DNA from: an uncultured Alphaproteobacteria bacterium
GTDB taxonomy: Bacteria > Pseudomonadota > Alphaproteobacteria > Rickettsiales > CAIJLX01
Length of the DNA: 47,962 nt
Direction: 5' to 3'
Assembly (NCBI GenBank): GCA_903821695.1
Contig: CAIJLX010000103.1
Location: 1-47,962, forward strand
Made by a program: the position numbers and the translations under genes
Part shown: in pieces, positions 9,601 through 16,906 of the stretch
Position numbering within the stretch: the stretch's first letter is position 1
How the letters are laid out: the number at the start of each line of letters is the position of its first letter
Notes under the pieces: generated by a model
What the model was told of the DNA's origin: nothing
The model's database searches: none
What the model saw: only the letters and a program-made list of their open reading frames with translations

Positions 9601-11571
9601 CAGCACTTCCCACACTACCTTGTAGGTTTTATTATCATTCAATGCTTCGCTTGGCTCCATCCCTGTAGGAATAACCACGGGCAGAATCACATAGCCGCGC
9701 TTTTTACCCGGCGCATTCCGCATGATGCGCCCTACGGATTGTACTACATCCACTTGTGAGTTGCGCGGGGTCATGAACAGCACTGCATCTAGCGCAGGCA
9801 CATCCACACCCTCTGACAGGCAGCGTACGTTGCTGAGAATGCGACAGGTGTTTTCCGGTATTCCCGCCTTTAACCATTCCAGCTTGGCCTCTTTTTCGCT
9901 GGCATTCATGCTGCCATCGATATGCTCCGCTTCGCAAAATAGCGTATCATGTGTTTCTTCCTGTTCCTGATACGCCTCCACTACCTTCTGGAACATGCCT
10001 GCAATGTTTTTAGAACTAACCTTATGGGTTTTCGCACCAAGGCTTGCCTCAATCACCTGACAGAAAGCCACTGCACGCTGCATTGGCACTGTATCATCAC
10101 TGAGGCTTTCTTCTTGTTCCTGCTTACTTAGTGCCTTCCAGCAGCCTATGATTTTTGCCGCATCATCCACTTTTAACTGGTTGTTACCATCCGCCAGCAG
10201 CCGCTGCAGGCGTGAGCTGATATGTGCTTCATCTACTGTTAGGACAATCACCTTATAATCTACCAGCAAACCGCGCTCTACCGCTTCCGAGAAAGTAATA
10301 ACAAATAGTTCTTCACCGTAATCCTTTACAGAATCCATAGAATAAATTGCGGTGTTGTCTTTCTCTGCAATGGCCTTAGCACTATCCGCATAAATGCGCG
10401 GGGTAGCCGTCATGTAGATGCGTTTGGCAGCATGGATGAAATTATTGTCATGCACCTTCACAAAGCTGCTTTCTTCATCCCCGGCAAAGGTTGTACCCGT
10501 GGTGCGATGTGCCTCATCACAAATAATCAGGTCAAAATCGCCAAGGCCATGTTTGTGCTGTGCTTCGCTGATGGTAGCAATAGAGTGATAGGTAGAAAAT
10601 ACCACGCTCATGTGCGTGTTATCATGGCGTTTTACCATTTCAGCCGCGAGGGATTTTGCATTGGTAGTAGCGGGATAGCGCAGCTCATGCACAAAAGTCT
10701 GCACCACATCATCATCTTTCTTGCGCTTCTTGCCTATATCGCTGTCGGAACAGACAGCAAAGCTGTGCAGCGGCGTGAGGCTTTCCTGTGTCCACTCCGT
10801 TAAGGTTTGGGAAAGTAATGATAGGCTAGGCACTAGAAACAGCACCCGCTTGCCTTTCCCCGCTATTTTTTCTGCAATTTTGAGGCTGGTAAATGTCTTG
10901 CCAGTACCACAGGCCATGATGAGCTTGCCGCGTTCGGCTGTTTTCAGCTTTGTTTCCACGGCCTGCAACGCATTCTGCTGGTGTGGGCGCAGCTTTTTCT
11001 TTTCCTTGAGGGCTGGCTCTTTATTCGGCTGGTATTCCGACCAGTCAATCTGGCTGTTTTCCAGATCATAAAGGTCAATCTTGGTTACAGGTGGCTGTTG
11101 ATTCTGCAGCGCATCTTCCGCATGTTCGCTCCAGTGGTTTGTGGTTGTCACAATAACCCGGTGCGTAAAGGGCTTCTTACCGGATGCAGTGAAGAAACTA
11201 TCTATGTCCTTTTTCTGAACCCGATAATCTTCACTATAAAATTTGCACTGGATGGCGTGGTATTCTTCTGTGCCGCTGGTCAATGCAACCAGATCAATGC
11301 CCGTATCCTTGCCATCTATCCCTTGTTCTTTTGCCCAGTCTGCATACGTCCAGACATTACTATAGAGGTCTTTGTAGGTGGCTTCATTGCGAAGGTAGGT
11401 AATGACCAGTTCCTCAAAATATGTCCCCTTCTCACGTTCTGTCTTGGAACTATTGCGATACTGCGTGAGAAGTTTGTTAAGTGCTGAGATCATATCCACC
11501 GCTTTTCTATCGCATTCCCCATCGTAATGCCAAACTAGACCATCTTTCTTGTTTGTTACAACGCTTATCAC
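6631..11571 (-). CDS. Type ISP restriction-modification enzyme (single chain)
   Basis: A 1646-residue polypeptide holding all activities of a type I single-protein system such as LlaGI/LlaBIII. In order: an Mrr-like nuclease domain (D93 in GIDLV, then Q108-C-K110), a superfamily 2 translocase with Walker A ACGTGKT at 220-226 and D352EAH, a helical coupler, an N6-adenine methyltransferase with DPFTGTGTF at 942-950 and NPPYS at 1048-1052, and a target recognition region to the end. Length fits the family (about 1570-1650). It would methylate one strand of an asymmetric site and translocate and cut unmodified DNA. The start is GTG at 11571; ribosome binding is weak and a 28-bp near-palindrome abuts the start codon. 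Specificity cannot be read from sequence. Confidence 0.9.
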   Translation of the reverse strand: MISVVTNKKDGLVWHYDGECDRKAVDMISALNKLLTQYRNSSKTEREKGTYFEELVITYLRNEATYKDLYSNVWTYADWAKEQGIDGKDTGIDLVALTSGTEEYHAIQCKFYSEDYRVQKKDIDSFFTASGKKPFTHRVIVTTTNHWSEHAEDALQNQQPPVTKIDLYDLENSQIDWSEYQPNKEPALKEKKKLRPHQQNALQAVETKLKTAERGKLIMACGTGKTFTSLKIAEKIAGKGKRVLFLVPSLSLLSQTLTEWTQESLTPLHSFAVCSDSDIGKKRKKDDDVVQTFVHELRYPATTNAKSLAAEMVKRHDNTHMSVVFSTYHSIATISEAQHKHGLGDFDLIICDEAHRTTGTTFAGDEESSFVKVHDNNFIHAAKRIYMTATPRIYADSAKAIAEKDNTAIYSMDSVKDYGEELFVITFSEAVERGLLVDYKVIVLTVDEAHISSRLQRLLADGNNQLKVDDAAKIIGCWKALSKQEQEESLSDDTVPMQRAVAFCQVIEASLGAKTHKVSSKNIAGMFQKVVEAYQEQEETHDTLFCEAEHIDGSMNASEKEAKLEWLKAGIPENTCRILSNVRCLSEGVDVPALDAVLFMTPRNSQVDVVQSVGRIMRNAPGKKRGYVILPVVIPTGMEPSEALNDNKTYKVVWEVLQALRSHDDRFDALINKLDLIGHDNAKMEVIAITDKIGKKAEKNQKTTKEQAGQDSFSIGTPEQRQQKPTQHEMRFEVGEIERALYAKVVQKCGNRSHWEDWATDIAKIARTHIARITAIVNEPANKKEVKAFTQCANELRDDLNESITNEEVIEMLAQHLITKPVFDALFKDYSFASHNPVSLVMQQVLDVLQEHRLDKEADTLEKFYRSVQMRAEGIENAAGKQKIVVELYDKFFRNAFPKMTERLGIVYTPVEVVDFIIHSVNDVLQNEFGQTLGSKGVHILDPFTGTGTFITRMLQSGLISKQQLPHKYKNEIHANEIVLLAYYIAAVNIEAVYHSLVGGAYQPFEGICLTDTFQLHEKDDMISALMIDNSARRVRQKKLDIKVIMGNPPYSSGDKDDNDNKNVSYPFLDKSISDTYVAAAEQKMGKSKIYDSYIRAIRWGSDRIGKSGVVAYVTNAGWIEASTTAGMRKCLQEEYSSLYVFHLRGNQRTSGDLSRKEGGKIFGSGSRAPIAISILVKNPNVAQGNIYFHDIGDYLSREEKLTTITAFGSINGISAAKGWRTITPDKHNDWLNLRDDSFDAFISLGDKKDKRATALFATYSMGIKSNRDSWVYNCSRQLLTKNVENMIAFYDSELSRLKELSSEDIEQNLNRDKTKIKWTSDVVTALTKGKKQAVQHNNFTVGLYRPFSKEWFYNNSTWNWTRHLMPAFLPDSEKDNKIICITGLGSTKDFCAFITNVIPDLEMVSKAQCFPLKLYDKAEETKEEGLFAGQKVEGGYKVKDGITDEGLQHFKAAYPKEAISKEDIFYYIYGLLHSPEYRTKYADNLSKQLPRIPCVKKAQDFWAFSKAGRALAELHVNYEAVEPYPVKLDKGIKKLTDAEYRVIKMKFAKKDDKSIVKYNDYITITEIPLTAYDYVVNGKPALEWVMERQCVKTDKDSGIVNDANLYATETVGDAAYPLKLFQRVITVSLETMKIVKSLPKLDIEG

Positions 11572-11598
11572 TATAATAGAAAGGCCTATCTGTTATAG
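11571..11598. promoter_or_regulatory. 28-bp imperfect palindrome at the start of the ISP gene
   Basis: CTATAATAGA at 11571-11580 and TCTGTTATAG at 11589-11598 are inverted copies with one mismatch around a centre AAGGCCTA. The element touches the GTG start codon, a position typical of an operator that blocks transcription or translation. It may limit expression of the restriction enzyme. The binding protein is unknown. Confidence 0.4.
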
Positions 11599-11644
11599 TT
11601 AACTCTTCTGATGTGCCCTTTAATTAGCATTTTATGTGCGGGCA

Positions 11645-11691
11645 CATTCCTAAACGCCAGATCGGATGTTCGAATCATCTCGGTCCCACCA
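11645..11691 (+). pseudogene. tRNA 3' half with intact T arm and CCA
   Basis: TTCCTAAAC at 11647-11655 is followed by a perfect T arm GGATG-TTCGAAT-CATCT (11664-11680), the acceptor strand CGGTCCC, discriminator A and an encoded CCA ending at 11691. No acceptor 5' strand (GGGACCG) or D arm precedes it. This is the 3' half of a tRNA, most likely Arg(CCT) from the TTCCTAA loop. Such fragments are left or carried by elements that integrate in tRNA genes. It is not a functional tRNA. Confidence 0.6.
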
Positions 11692-11695
11692 ACTT

Positions 11696-13120
11696 TTAAC
11701 GATGGCTTGCCGATTTTTTGTGCGTTCCATCTACGAGAGCTATCTCGGAAGCGACTCTTCCGGCCAATCTTTCTTCACGTTGCAATCTCTGTATAGTTTC
11801 CAACTTTTTTCCCATTTTTCCTACATCGATAACTAATAAAATTCCTGCATCTGTTCGCGAAGCGCTCTTGTATATCTCGAGCTGGGTTTTATAACCGTGC
11901 ACTACTTTCCCTGTCGATAGCTTTACTTCCACAATCAGCCTATTTTCGTAACCTGTAGAAAATTTAAAATCGACAGGTCCACCACCGGGATGCGTCTCGG
12001 GCGAAATATCGATGTTGTTGGCTTCGCAAAAGGCATCTGCAATTCCAAAAAATAATAACTGTGCCGTGCGTTCATGCCTTTGTTCATCATCATGCCAAAG
12101 TAATTCCCAAAGATTGTTCTCCTCTACTTTTATCCTAAAGTTCTCTATTATTTCATTCACGATACGTAGTAGCTCAGCTTTCGTCTTGGCGCTTTGCGGG
12201 GCTATTTTTCCTGCATATGCGGCTCTGTCAGATGCCAAAATTTCCCGCAGCATGTAGTGTCCATAGAAATCCTCCTCTGAATCGTAGGGAGCGCCACTAT
12301 TTAGAAGTGAGTTAAAGAGCTCTTTAAAATTATCGAGAGAACCCAGCATTGTCTTTCTAATGGCATGTTTCCACTGTGTAACAGTCGCCTTAGTAATGTT
12401 GCCAAAAAGCCCATTAACTGCCTCACGAATTTTTGCATTTTCTGCAATTACACGCGATACCTCACTCCTATCGTTAGCGATGGGAAGTACCCTTAATATA
12501 TCTTTGGGCACCAACAATACCGGAACCCCGGACCGAAATGGGTTTTCCGGTAGGGATCGGTTGTCGTATAAGAAAAATGGCTTAACCGTAACTTTATGTC
12601 TTTTGCAAAAGTCTTCCGTAATTTCGGCTAAGACCGACATAATTAAATTAGTTGTTAAATCACTTATTGTGTCTGCACCCACTCCTTCTTCTAAAAGCCC
12701 CATTAAAGATATAATTTGTGGATCATTCTCTCCTAATTCCACAATCTCTCGTGCCGTATGCAGCATGGTTCTTTTTAGCGAATCTGGCCTGGAGTTTCCA
12801 CTTGTGCTTGCACCTCCATAACCCAGACATGTTTCCGCTGTTTCCGAGAGATCCAATATCTTTGCGGCACTACGCCAAGCGACATCTCCTTCGGTTTTGG
12901 AGGCTTTAACCAAACTTATCACATTGCCGAAACGCTTTTTAAGAAGTTCGAAAGCATCCGTCTGGATTTTAGGGTGACTACTTTCTTCCAGCAAAAGCGG
13001 GTCAATAAATAGCTTTGTATCGGCATTAAGTATCGGGTCAATAAACCCTTCTGCTGCCAATGTCTTTGGAGCGATGCCAAACTTTTTCGAAAACAGAGTT
13101 GGTCTTATTAATTTAGCCAT
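11696..13120 (-). CDS. Uncharacterised protein with C-terminal PD-(D/E)xK nuclease-like domain
   Basis: A 474-residue protein beginning MAKLIRPTLFSKKFGIAPK. I use the ATG at 13120 because the longer frame begins with TTG and has no conserved look. The first 330 residues are mostly helical and unknown to me. The C-terminal part has GGGPVDFKFS (D384) and LIVEVKLSTG (E398-x-K400), the core of a PD-(D/E)xK nuclease, followed by a QLEIYKSA helix as in restriction-type enzymes. It stands alone between the tRNA fragment and the exonuclease I gene. A defence role fits the neighbours, but no partner gene is visible. Confidence 0.65.
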   Translation of the reverse strand: MAKLIRPTLFSKKFGIAPKTLAAEGFIDPILNADTKLFIDPLLLEESSHPKIQTDAFELLKKRFGNVISLVKASKTEGDVAWRSAAKILDLSETAETCLGYGGASTSGNSRPDSLKRTMLHTAREIVELGENDPQIISLMGLLEEGVGADTISDLTTNLIMSVLAEITEDFCKRHKVTVKPFFLYDNRSLPENPFRSGVPVLLVPKDILRVLPIANDRSEVSRVIAENAKIREAVNGLFGNITKATVTQWKHAIRKTMLGSLDNFKELFNSLLNSGAPYDSEEDFYGHYMLREILASDRAAYAGKIAPQSAKTKAELLRIVNEIIENFRIKVEENNLWELLWHDDEQRHERTAQLLFFGIADAFCEANNIDISPETHPGGGPVDFKFSTGYENRLIVEVKLSTGKVVHGYKTQLEIYKSASRTDAGILLVIDVGKMGKKLETIQRLQREERLAGRVASEIALVDGTHKKSASHR

Positions 13121-13132
13121 GCCTATGGTCCA

Positions 13133-13144
13133 ATACAATTGTAT
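13133..13144. promoter_or_regulatory. 12-bp perfect palindrome upstream of the 474-aa nuclease gene
   Basis: ATACAATTGTAT lies 12 bases upstream of the start codon at 13120. A palindrome here could be an operator or overlap the promoter. It is short and AT-rich, so chance is possible. Confidence 0.3.
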
Positions 13145-13265
13145 GCTTACGCGAAAATGAAAAATTAAGAAATGCTATAAATACTAAGATTGCCTGAATG
13201 GAAAAAGCCTATCTCACATAGTTGTGTAACTTAAGCGCTGTAACTTCTCGGAGTTATAGTCTACA

Positions 13266-14657
13266 TCATCGAAAACGTAACCGCATGCCTTCAATAAATG
13301 CTTCAATATCAGCCAAAAGATCGAGCTGTTCACCTTTTTCTCTGAGTTCCGCCACATCTTTTATAGCCTGAGATATCGTAAGCCAGGGTAGTTTCTCTTC
13401 TGTTGCTAGCAGGCGATCTCTAAAATGCTCTTCTATTTTAACTCGTTCACTCCGTTCCATCTGATCTGGACACTCGGCATACATTAATTTTGACGCCATT
13501 TCCCTATAGCGTGCATCGCTAAACCGATTACAAATGCTGACTCTCTCTTCCACATTTGCTGCATGGAATTTGACCATAAGAGCAATATCGCTTTGCGGTG
13601 CAAAGCCTTGATATATCATTTTTTCAGTATGATTATGCACTTCCTCATCCGGATATCGCATGGTCAGCGCTGTCGCCACTCGCTGCTTAAATTCGGTGGC
13701 GGCCTGGATTTGCTGTACATGTTTGGCTAAAAGCTCGGGGTCAATGCTCTTTTCTTCAAGAATGCAGTGACCTATGCTGGTATCAACCATGATGGGTTGT
13801 TTATTTGCTGCCACTATCCGTATGGCTCTTTCTTTCCCCTTCATAACGGCAAGTAGCTCCTCGACAGAACAATCTAGGTAATCACTTGGATTATAGCTAA
13901 GATCAAAAACAGCCATCTCAGAATCTTGCTTGGGATTGGGTGTTATGACGCTGACCACATAAGAGGCAGATTTTCCGAAGTTGAACTCTGCGAGACAAAA
14001 GGCAGGATTACTCCGCATAAATGCCAACGCTGGTTTCTTGGATGCGTTATGAAGCATCTGATCCCAGATTTCAGGGACGCGTCTCTTTAGAAGACGGGCA
14101 AGCTCCAAAGTGGCACGCACATCTGCCAGTGCGTCATGTGCATCTTCTTCCTTTAGGTCGATATCATTGGCGCGGGCAATATTTCCCAACTTAAAGCTAA
14201 GCTTACCTTTTTCAGACAGGGGGACATTAATGCTACCTGGGGCAAAAATAGCCGCAGCCTGAGCAATACGCATAGTATCGCCACGTATATTGCCATCAGT
14301 ATTCGTGAGATAAAGCGGGTGAAGGGTTTTATAAAAAGCATGTCGCAGAAAATCTTCATCAAATTTAATGCTATTGTGCCCGATAAATATGCAGGGACAT
14401 TTTTTCGCGACCCAATTGCGAATTTCATAAATCATCTGCAAGTGCGAGTAATTTGAAGATACGAGATCTTTGGGCGACATCTTTGTCACCAGTAGAGCCC
14501 CTGGAGAAGGGACAATATAAGGCAGAATCCGACAACGAATATTAATGCAATCTACTTCATTCAAATCTTCGTCCGCTTCCAAGGCTGCAAACTGCAGTAT
14601 CTGATTAAACGCAGGCTCAAGACCGGTCGTTTCCGTATCATAAAAAATATACTTCAT
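13266..14657 (-). CDS. sbcB: Exodeoxyribonuclease I (SbcB-like)
   Basis: A 463-residue DEDDh exonuclease, close to the 475 residues of E. coli ExoI. Visible catalytic motifs are D7-T-E9 in YDTETTGLEP, GHNSIKFDEDFLR at 93-105, and the ExoIII motif AHDALADV with H174 and D179. The C-terminal half corresponds to the SH3-like and helical domains that make the enzyme clamp single-stranded DNA and digest it 3' to 5', in mismatch repair and recombination. The start ATG begins directly at the conserved MKYIFYDTET. In this nuclease-rich stretch it may be accessory cargo rather than the housekeeping copy. Confidence 0.88.
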   Translation of the reverse strand: MKYIFYDTETTGLEPAFNQILQFAALEADEDLNEVDCINIRCRILPYIVPSPGALLVTKMSPKDLVSSNYSHLQMIYEIRNWVAKKCPCIFIGHNSIKFDEDFLRHAFYKTLHPLYLTNTDGNIRGDTMRIAQAAAIFAPGSINVPLSEKGKLSFKLGNIARANDIDLKEEDAHDALADVRATLELARLLKRRVPEIWDQMLHNASKKPALAFMRSNPAFCLAEFNFGKSASYVVSVITPNPKQDSEMAVFDLSYNPSDYLDCSVEELLAVMKGKERAIRIVAANKQPIMVDTSIGHCILEEKSIDPELLAKHVQQIQAATEFKQRVATALTMRYPDEEVHNHTEKMIYQGFAPQSDIALMVKFHAANVEERVSICNRFSDARYREMASKLMYAECPDQMERSERVKIEEHFRDRLLATEEKLPWLTISQAIKDVAELREKGEQLDLLADIEAFIEGMRLRFR

Positions 14658-14748
14658 TGCACACTCAACGTAATTGAAGGATTGCTTTCAATTTTTCCCA
14701 CTTCCGGTTTCACATTTTCTCATACAATATGCCACATGAGAGGATCGT

Positions 14749-14943
14749 ATGCCTGATAATATTGATATTTACCGTTCCGCGAAAGTTCTAATAGATAAAT
14801 ATGGCCCTGCTGCAGAATCTTACGCAGAAGAGCTGTTTGAGAAACATCACGCGAATGATGATGAAAAGGCAGCAGAAGTATGGCTAGCTATTATAAAGGC
14901 CATCGAAGTATTATTGGACTCAAAGGGACAAGTGCTACACTGA
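14749..14943 (+). CDS. Small conserved protein, 64 aa
   Basis: A 64-residue acidic helical protein (IDKYGPAAESYAEELFEKH) with GAGAGGATC before the ATG. Its stop overlaps the start of the PLD-type nuclease gene (TGATG), so the two are coupled. A clear relative forms the first ~75 residues of the ORF at the window end (LIKEHGDSAEWYAEEQFEKN), so this family occurs twice here. Function is unknown. Confidence 0.6.
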   Translation: MPDNIDIYRSAKVLIDKYGPAAESYAEELFEKHHANDDEKAAEVWLAIIKAIEVLLDSKGQVLH

Positions 14944-15461
14944 TGAAGAAACTACTGATCATTTGGATTTTTTTATTAATTCCAGCGCAATTATTCGCAG
15001 AAAACGGCGACTATGAGGTTGCATTTTCGCCGAGGGGTGGCGGCACTGAACTTATAGTAAAGGCTATTTCAGAGGCCAGACAGAGTATAAAGGTTGCCGC
15101 CTATTCTTTTACTTCAAAACCGATCGCCCAGGCCCTTGTAGATGCACATAAAAAAGGTATTGAAATAGAGGTCGTGCTCGATAAAAGCCAAAACAGCGAA
15201 CGATACACTTCTGCTACCTTCTTGGCCAACATGGGCGTTCCAGTAAGAATCGACAGCCATTATGCCATCATGCACAATAAGTTCATGGTTATTGACGAAA
15301 AAAGTGTGCAGTTAGGTAGCTTTAACTACACCAAGGCGGCAGAAGAGAAAAACGCAGAGAACGTATTGGTCATTAGAAATAATCCTCAGCTTGCTACAAT
15401 CTACAACAAAAATTGGAAAAAACTGTGGGATGAATCCGAGGAATATCAAAAAAGATATTAG
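14943..15461 (+). CDS. Secreted PLD-superfamily nuclease (Nuc-like)
   Basis: A 172-residue protein with a signal peptide (MKKLLIIWIFLLIPAQLFA, likely cleaved after A19) and one HKD motif, H111-N-K113-F-M-V-I-D118, followed by GSFNYT. A single HKD and this length match the Nuc/endonuclease branch of the phospholipase D superfamily, which acts as a dimer. It should be exported to the periplasm and cleave nucleic acid there. The start at 14943 overlaps the preceding stop; a longer in-frame start would lie inside the preceding gene and lacks the signal peptide. Confidence 0.82.
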   Translation: MKKLLIIWIFLLIPAQLFAENGDYEVAFSPRGGGTELIVKAISEARQSIKVAAYSFTSKPIAQALVDAHKKGIEIEVVLDKSQNSERYTSATFLANMGVPVRIDSHYAIMHNKFMVIDEKSVQLGSFNYTKAAEEKNAENVLVIRNNPQLATIYNKNWKKLWDESEEYQKRY

Positions 15462-15473
15462 AGGTTTTTTATC

Positions 15474-15605
15474 ATGTCGATTCGCTTGTTCGCACTTATT
15501 TTATTTGCCGTAATCAGCACCTGTATTTTTGTAATTTTTATTTCTCTATATCCACGGGATTGCGAGAAAACACTCCCCACTTCTTATTGCAGATTTCTGG
15601 ACTGA
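15474..15605 (+). CDS. Predicted single-pass membrane microprotein, 43 aa
   Basis: A 43-codon frame starts 12 bases after the PLD-type nuclease gene, with AGAGG upstream. The product begins MSIRLFALILFAVISTCIFV, one hydrophobic segment of about 22 residues, followed by a short tail with three cysteines overall. It could be co-transcribed with the nuclease. No family is known to me, and such frames can be chance. Confidence 0.35.
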   Translation: MSIRLFALILFAVISTCIFVIFISLYPRDCEKTLPTSYCRFLD

Positions 15606-15621
15606 AAATTCGGCTGCCATC

Positions 15622-16572
15622 TTACCCCACCTTCTGCATTAGCCAGTCCACCAACCCCGCACGTAAAACCATGGAGGACAGCTTCTCCGGCCCGATGAGT
15701 GTAACGCGTGCGTTTTCAACATCAAGGGAGAATGGCTCCGCCACGGTATGATAGACATAAAATAAACGCTCTATCTCCCATCGTCTAAATGCCGCGATAT
15801 ATTCATCTAGCTGAGCTTGGGTGGTCTGTGATTTAACCTGCACCATCGCGCGTTCACCGGTAATAGGTAGGACCAGTTCTATATCCGTCGTTTTTAAACC
15901 ATCGCCAACTACGCTAACGCGTTGCCAACCGCTATGGCTGAATATCAGTTCCACCAGTAGCTCAAAATCCTTCCAGTGCAGCATTGGAATCATAGAACGC
16001 ACTGCGTGCAGCAGATCAGCCATCGCTTCCTGTGCATCAACAAGTTCGGGTAACGCTTCGTCATTGATCTTACGAAGTAGGTAGGCAAGTAGATGTGGCT
16101 TCAGATCACAAATAGTACCCCTGTATGCCCCTGTCTTACTCAATTCGCCATTGAGATCGAGTATGCGTAACGGCTTGCCCTGGAGACTACGGTTGCTCCA
16201 ACCGTTGACTGTACGGCGCAGACGGCTGCCGTTAGGGTATATGGCGGGACTACTACCAAGGTATTCAACTTCAGGAGACGCCTGGCACCACCACAGATGT
16301 CCGTCCGCGAAGGTAAACCATAATACATCGGGCGAAGGATCATAAAATGCCAAAACCTGTCGCGCATAATCCGCAGCAGGGCCTTGTTTTGTAGTGGATG
16401 CGAAGGCTTGTTTGATTGCTTGTTTATCACCAGAGAGGCCTGCTTCATGAGAAACTTCATAAAAGCCCAACCGAAGGGTTCCTTCCGTCAGGCAGAGCAC
16501 CTCCCACACCCCGCCAGCACCAAATTTTATGTATCGCGCGGTCTTTGCGTTAATATGTGTCAGGGCGCCCAT
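15622..16572 (-). CDS. Mrr-like restriction endonuclease
   Basis: A 316-residue protein with an unknown N-terminal domain and a C-terminal Mrr-type PD-(D/E)xK domain. The latter shows FELLVELIFSHSGW (residues 203-216), TTDIELVLP with D230, and MVQVKSQT giving Q245-x-K247, the QxK variant usual in Mrr. Mrr-type enzymes cut foreign methylated DNA. Ribosome binding site GAGGATTATT precedes the ATG. It is divergent from an XRE regulator across a shared region with a double operator, so it is likely controlled by that protein. No methyltransferase is adjacent, consistent with a modification-dependent enzyme. Confidence 0.78.
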   Translation of the reverse strand: MGALTHINAKTARYIKFGAGGVWEVLCLTEGTLRLGFYEVSHEAGLSGDKQAIKQAFASTTKQGPAADYARQVLAFYDPSPDVLWFTFADGHLWWCQASPEVEYLGSSPAIYPNGSRLRRTVNGWSNRSLQGKPLRILDLNGELSKTGAYRGTICDLKPHLLAYLLRKINDEALPELVDAQEAMADLLHAVRSMIPMLHWKDFELLVELIFSHSGWQRVSVVGDGLKTTDIELVLPITGERAMVQVKSQTTQAQLDEYIAAFRRWEIERLFYVYHTVAEPFSLDVENARVTLIGPEKLSSMVLRAGLVDWLMQKVG

Positions 16573-16576
16573 AATA

Positions 16577-16607
16577 ATCCTCTTTTGGGATAATCCGGTT
16601 TAAGGAT
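16577..16607. promoter_or_regulatory. Double dyad operator between the mrr-like and XRE genes
   Basis: Two dyads ATCC-N7-GGAT stand in tandem, one base apart: ATCC 16577-16580 with GGAT 16588-16591, and ATCC 16593-16596 with GGAT 16604-16607. The second widens to TAATCC/GGATTA. The same architecture with the same spacings occurs at 20287-20317 beside a broken copy of the XRE gene. This is the expected layout for an autoregulating XRE protein acting on both divergent genes. Confidence 0.65.
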
Positions 16608-16649
16608 TAGCTCTAGTCGCACAACACATCAAATCCTTTGTGCGGCCGA

Positions 16650-16886
16650 GTGAACAAAACCATACATTCCGAGAAATCTGATAGACTTCGTACCCTTTTA
16701 CGGGAAGCACGGGAGAATAGCGGCTATACCCAACAGCAACTGGCGGATTTACTGAAGAGGCCACAGTCTTTTGTGGCCAAGTACGAACTCGGTGAGCGTC
16801 GGGTTGATGTTATTGAATTCCTGACTATTGCAAAACTCCTAAGGGCCGATGCAGCCAAAATTATCAAGGAATTGGGGTCGATTTAA
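16650..16886 (+). CDS. XRE-family transcriptional regulator, 78 aa
   Basis: A small HTH protein: LRTLLREARENSGYTQQQLADLLKRPQSFVAKYELGERRVDVIE is a classic Cro/C1-type helix-turn-helix, the size of restriction controller proteins. I take GTG at 16650 as start because the broken copy at 20242 also begins with GTG and aligns from that point (VNKTIHSEKS versus VKKSIYSDKS). It probably represses or activates itself and the divergent Mrr-like gene through the double operator. Its last codons (KELGSI) lie in a 20-bp sequence repeated at 20006-20025. Confidence 0.82.
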   Translation: MNKTIHSEKSDRLRTLLREARENSGYTQQQLADLLKRPQSFVAKYELGERRVDVIEFLTIAKLLRADAAKIIKELGSI

Positions 16887-16887
16887 T
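16868..16887 (+). repeat. Direct repeat, copy 1 (3' end of the XRE gene)
   Basis: GGAATTGGGGTCGATTTAAT, 20 bases including the XRE stop codon. It recurs with one mismatch (A for G at position 13) at 20006-20025 in the same orientation. The two copies frame the saccharopine dehydrogenase and amine oxidase genes and so may be the ends of an inserted cassette. Confidence 0.6.
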
Positions 16888-16906
16888 AGAATATTTAAAT
16901 TTATCT

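Noticed and set aside
11645-11691. Functional tRNA gene
   Set aside because: Only the 3' half is present; no matching acceptor strand lies upstream at a usable distance.
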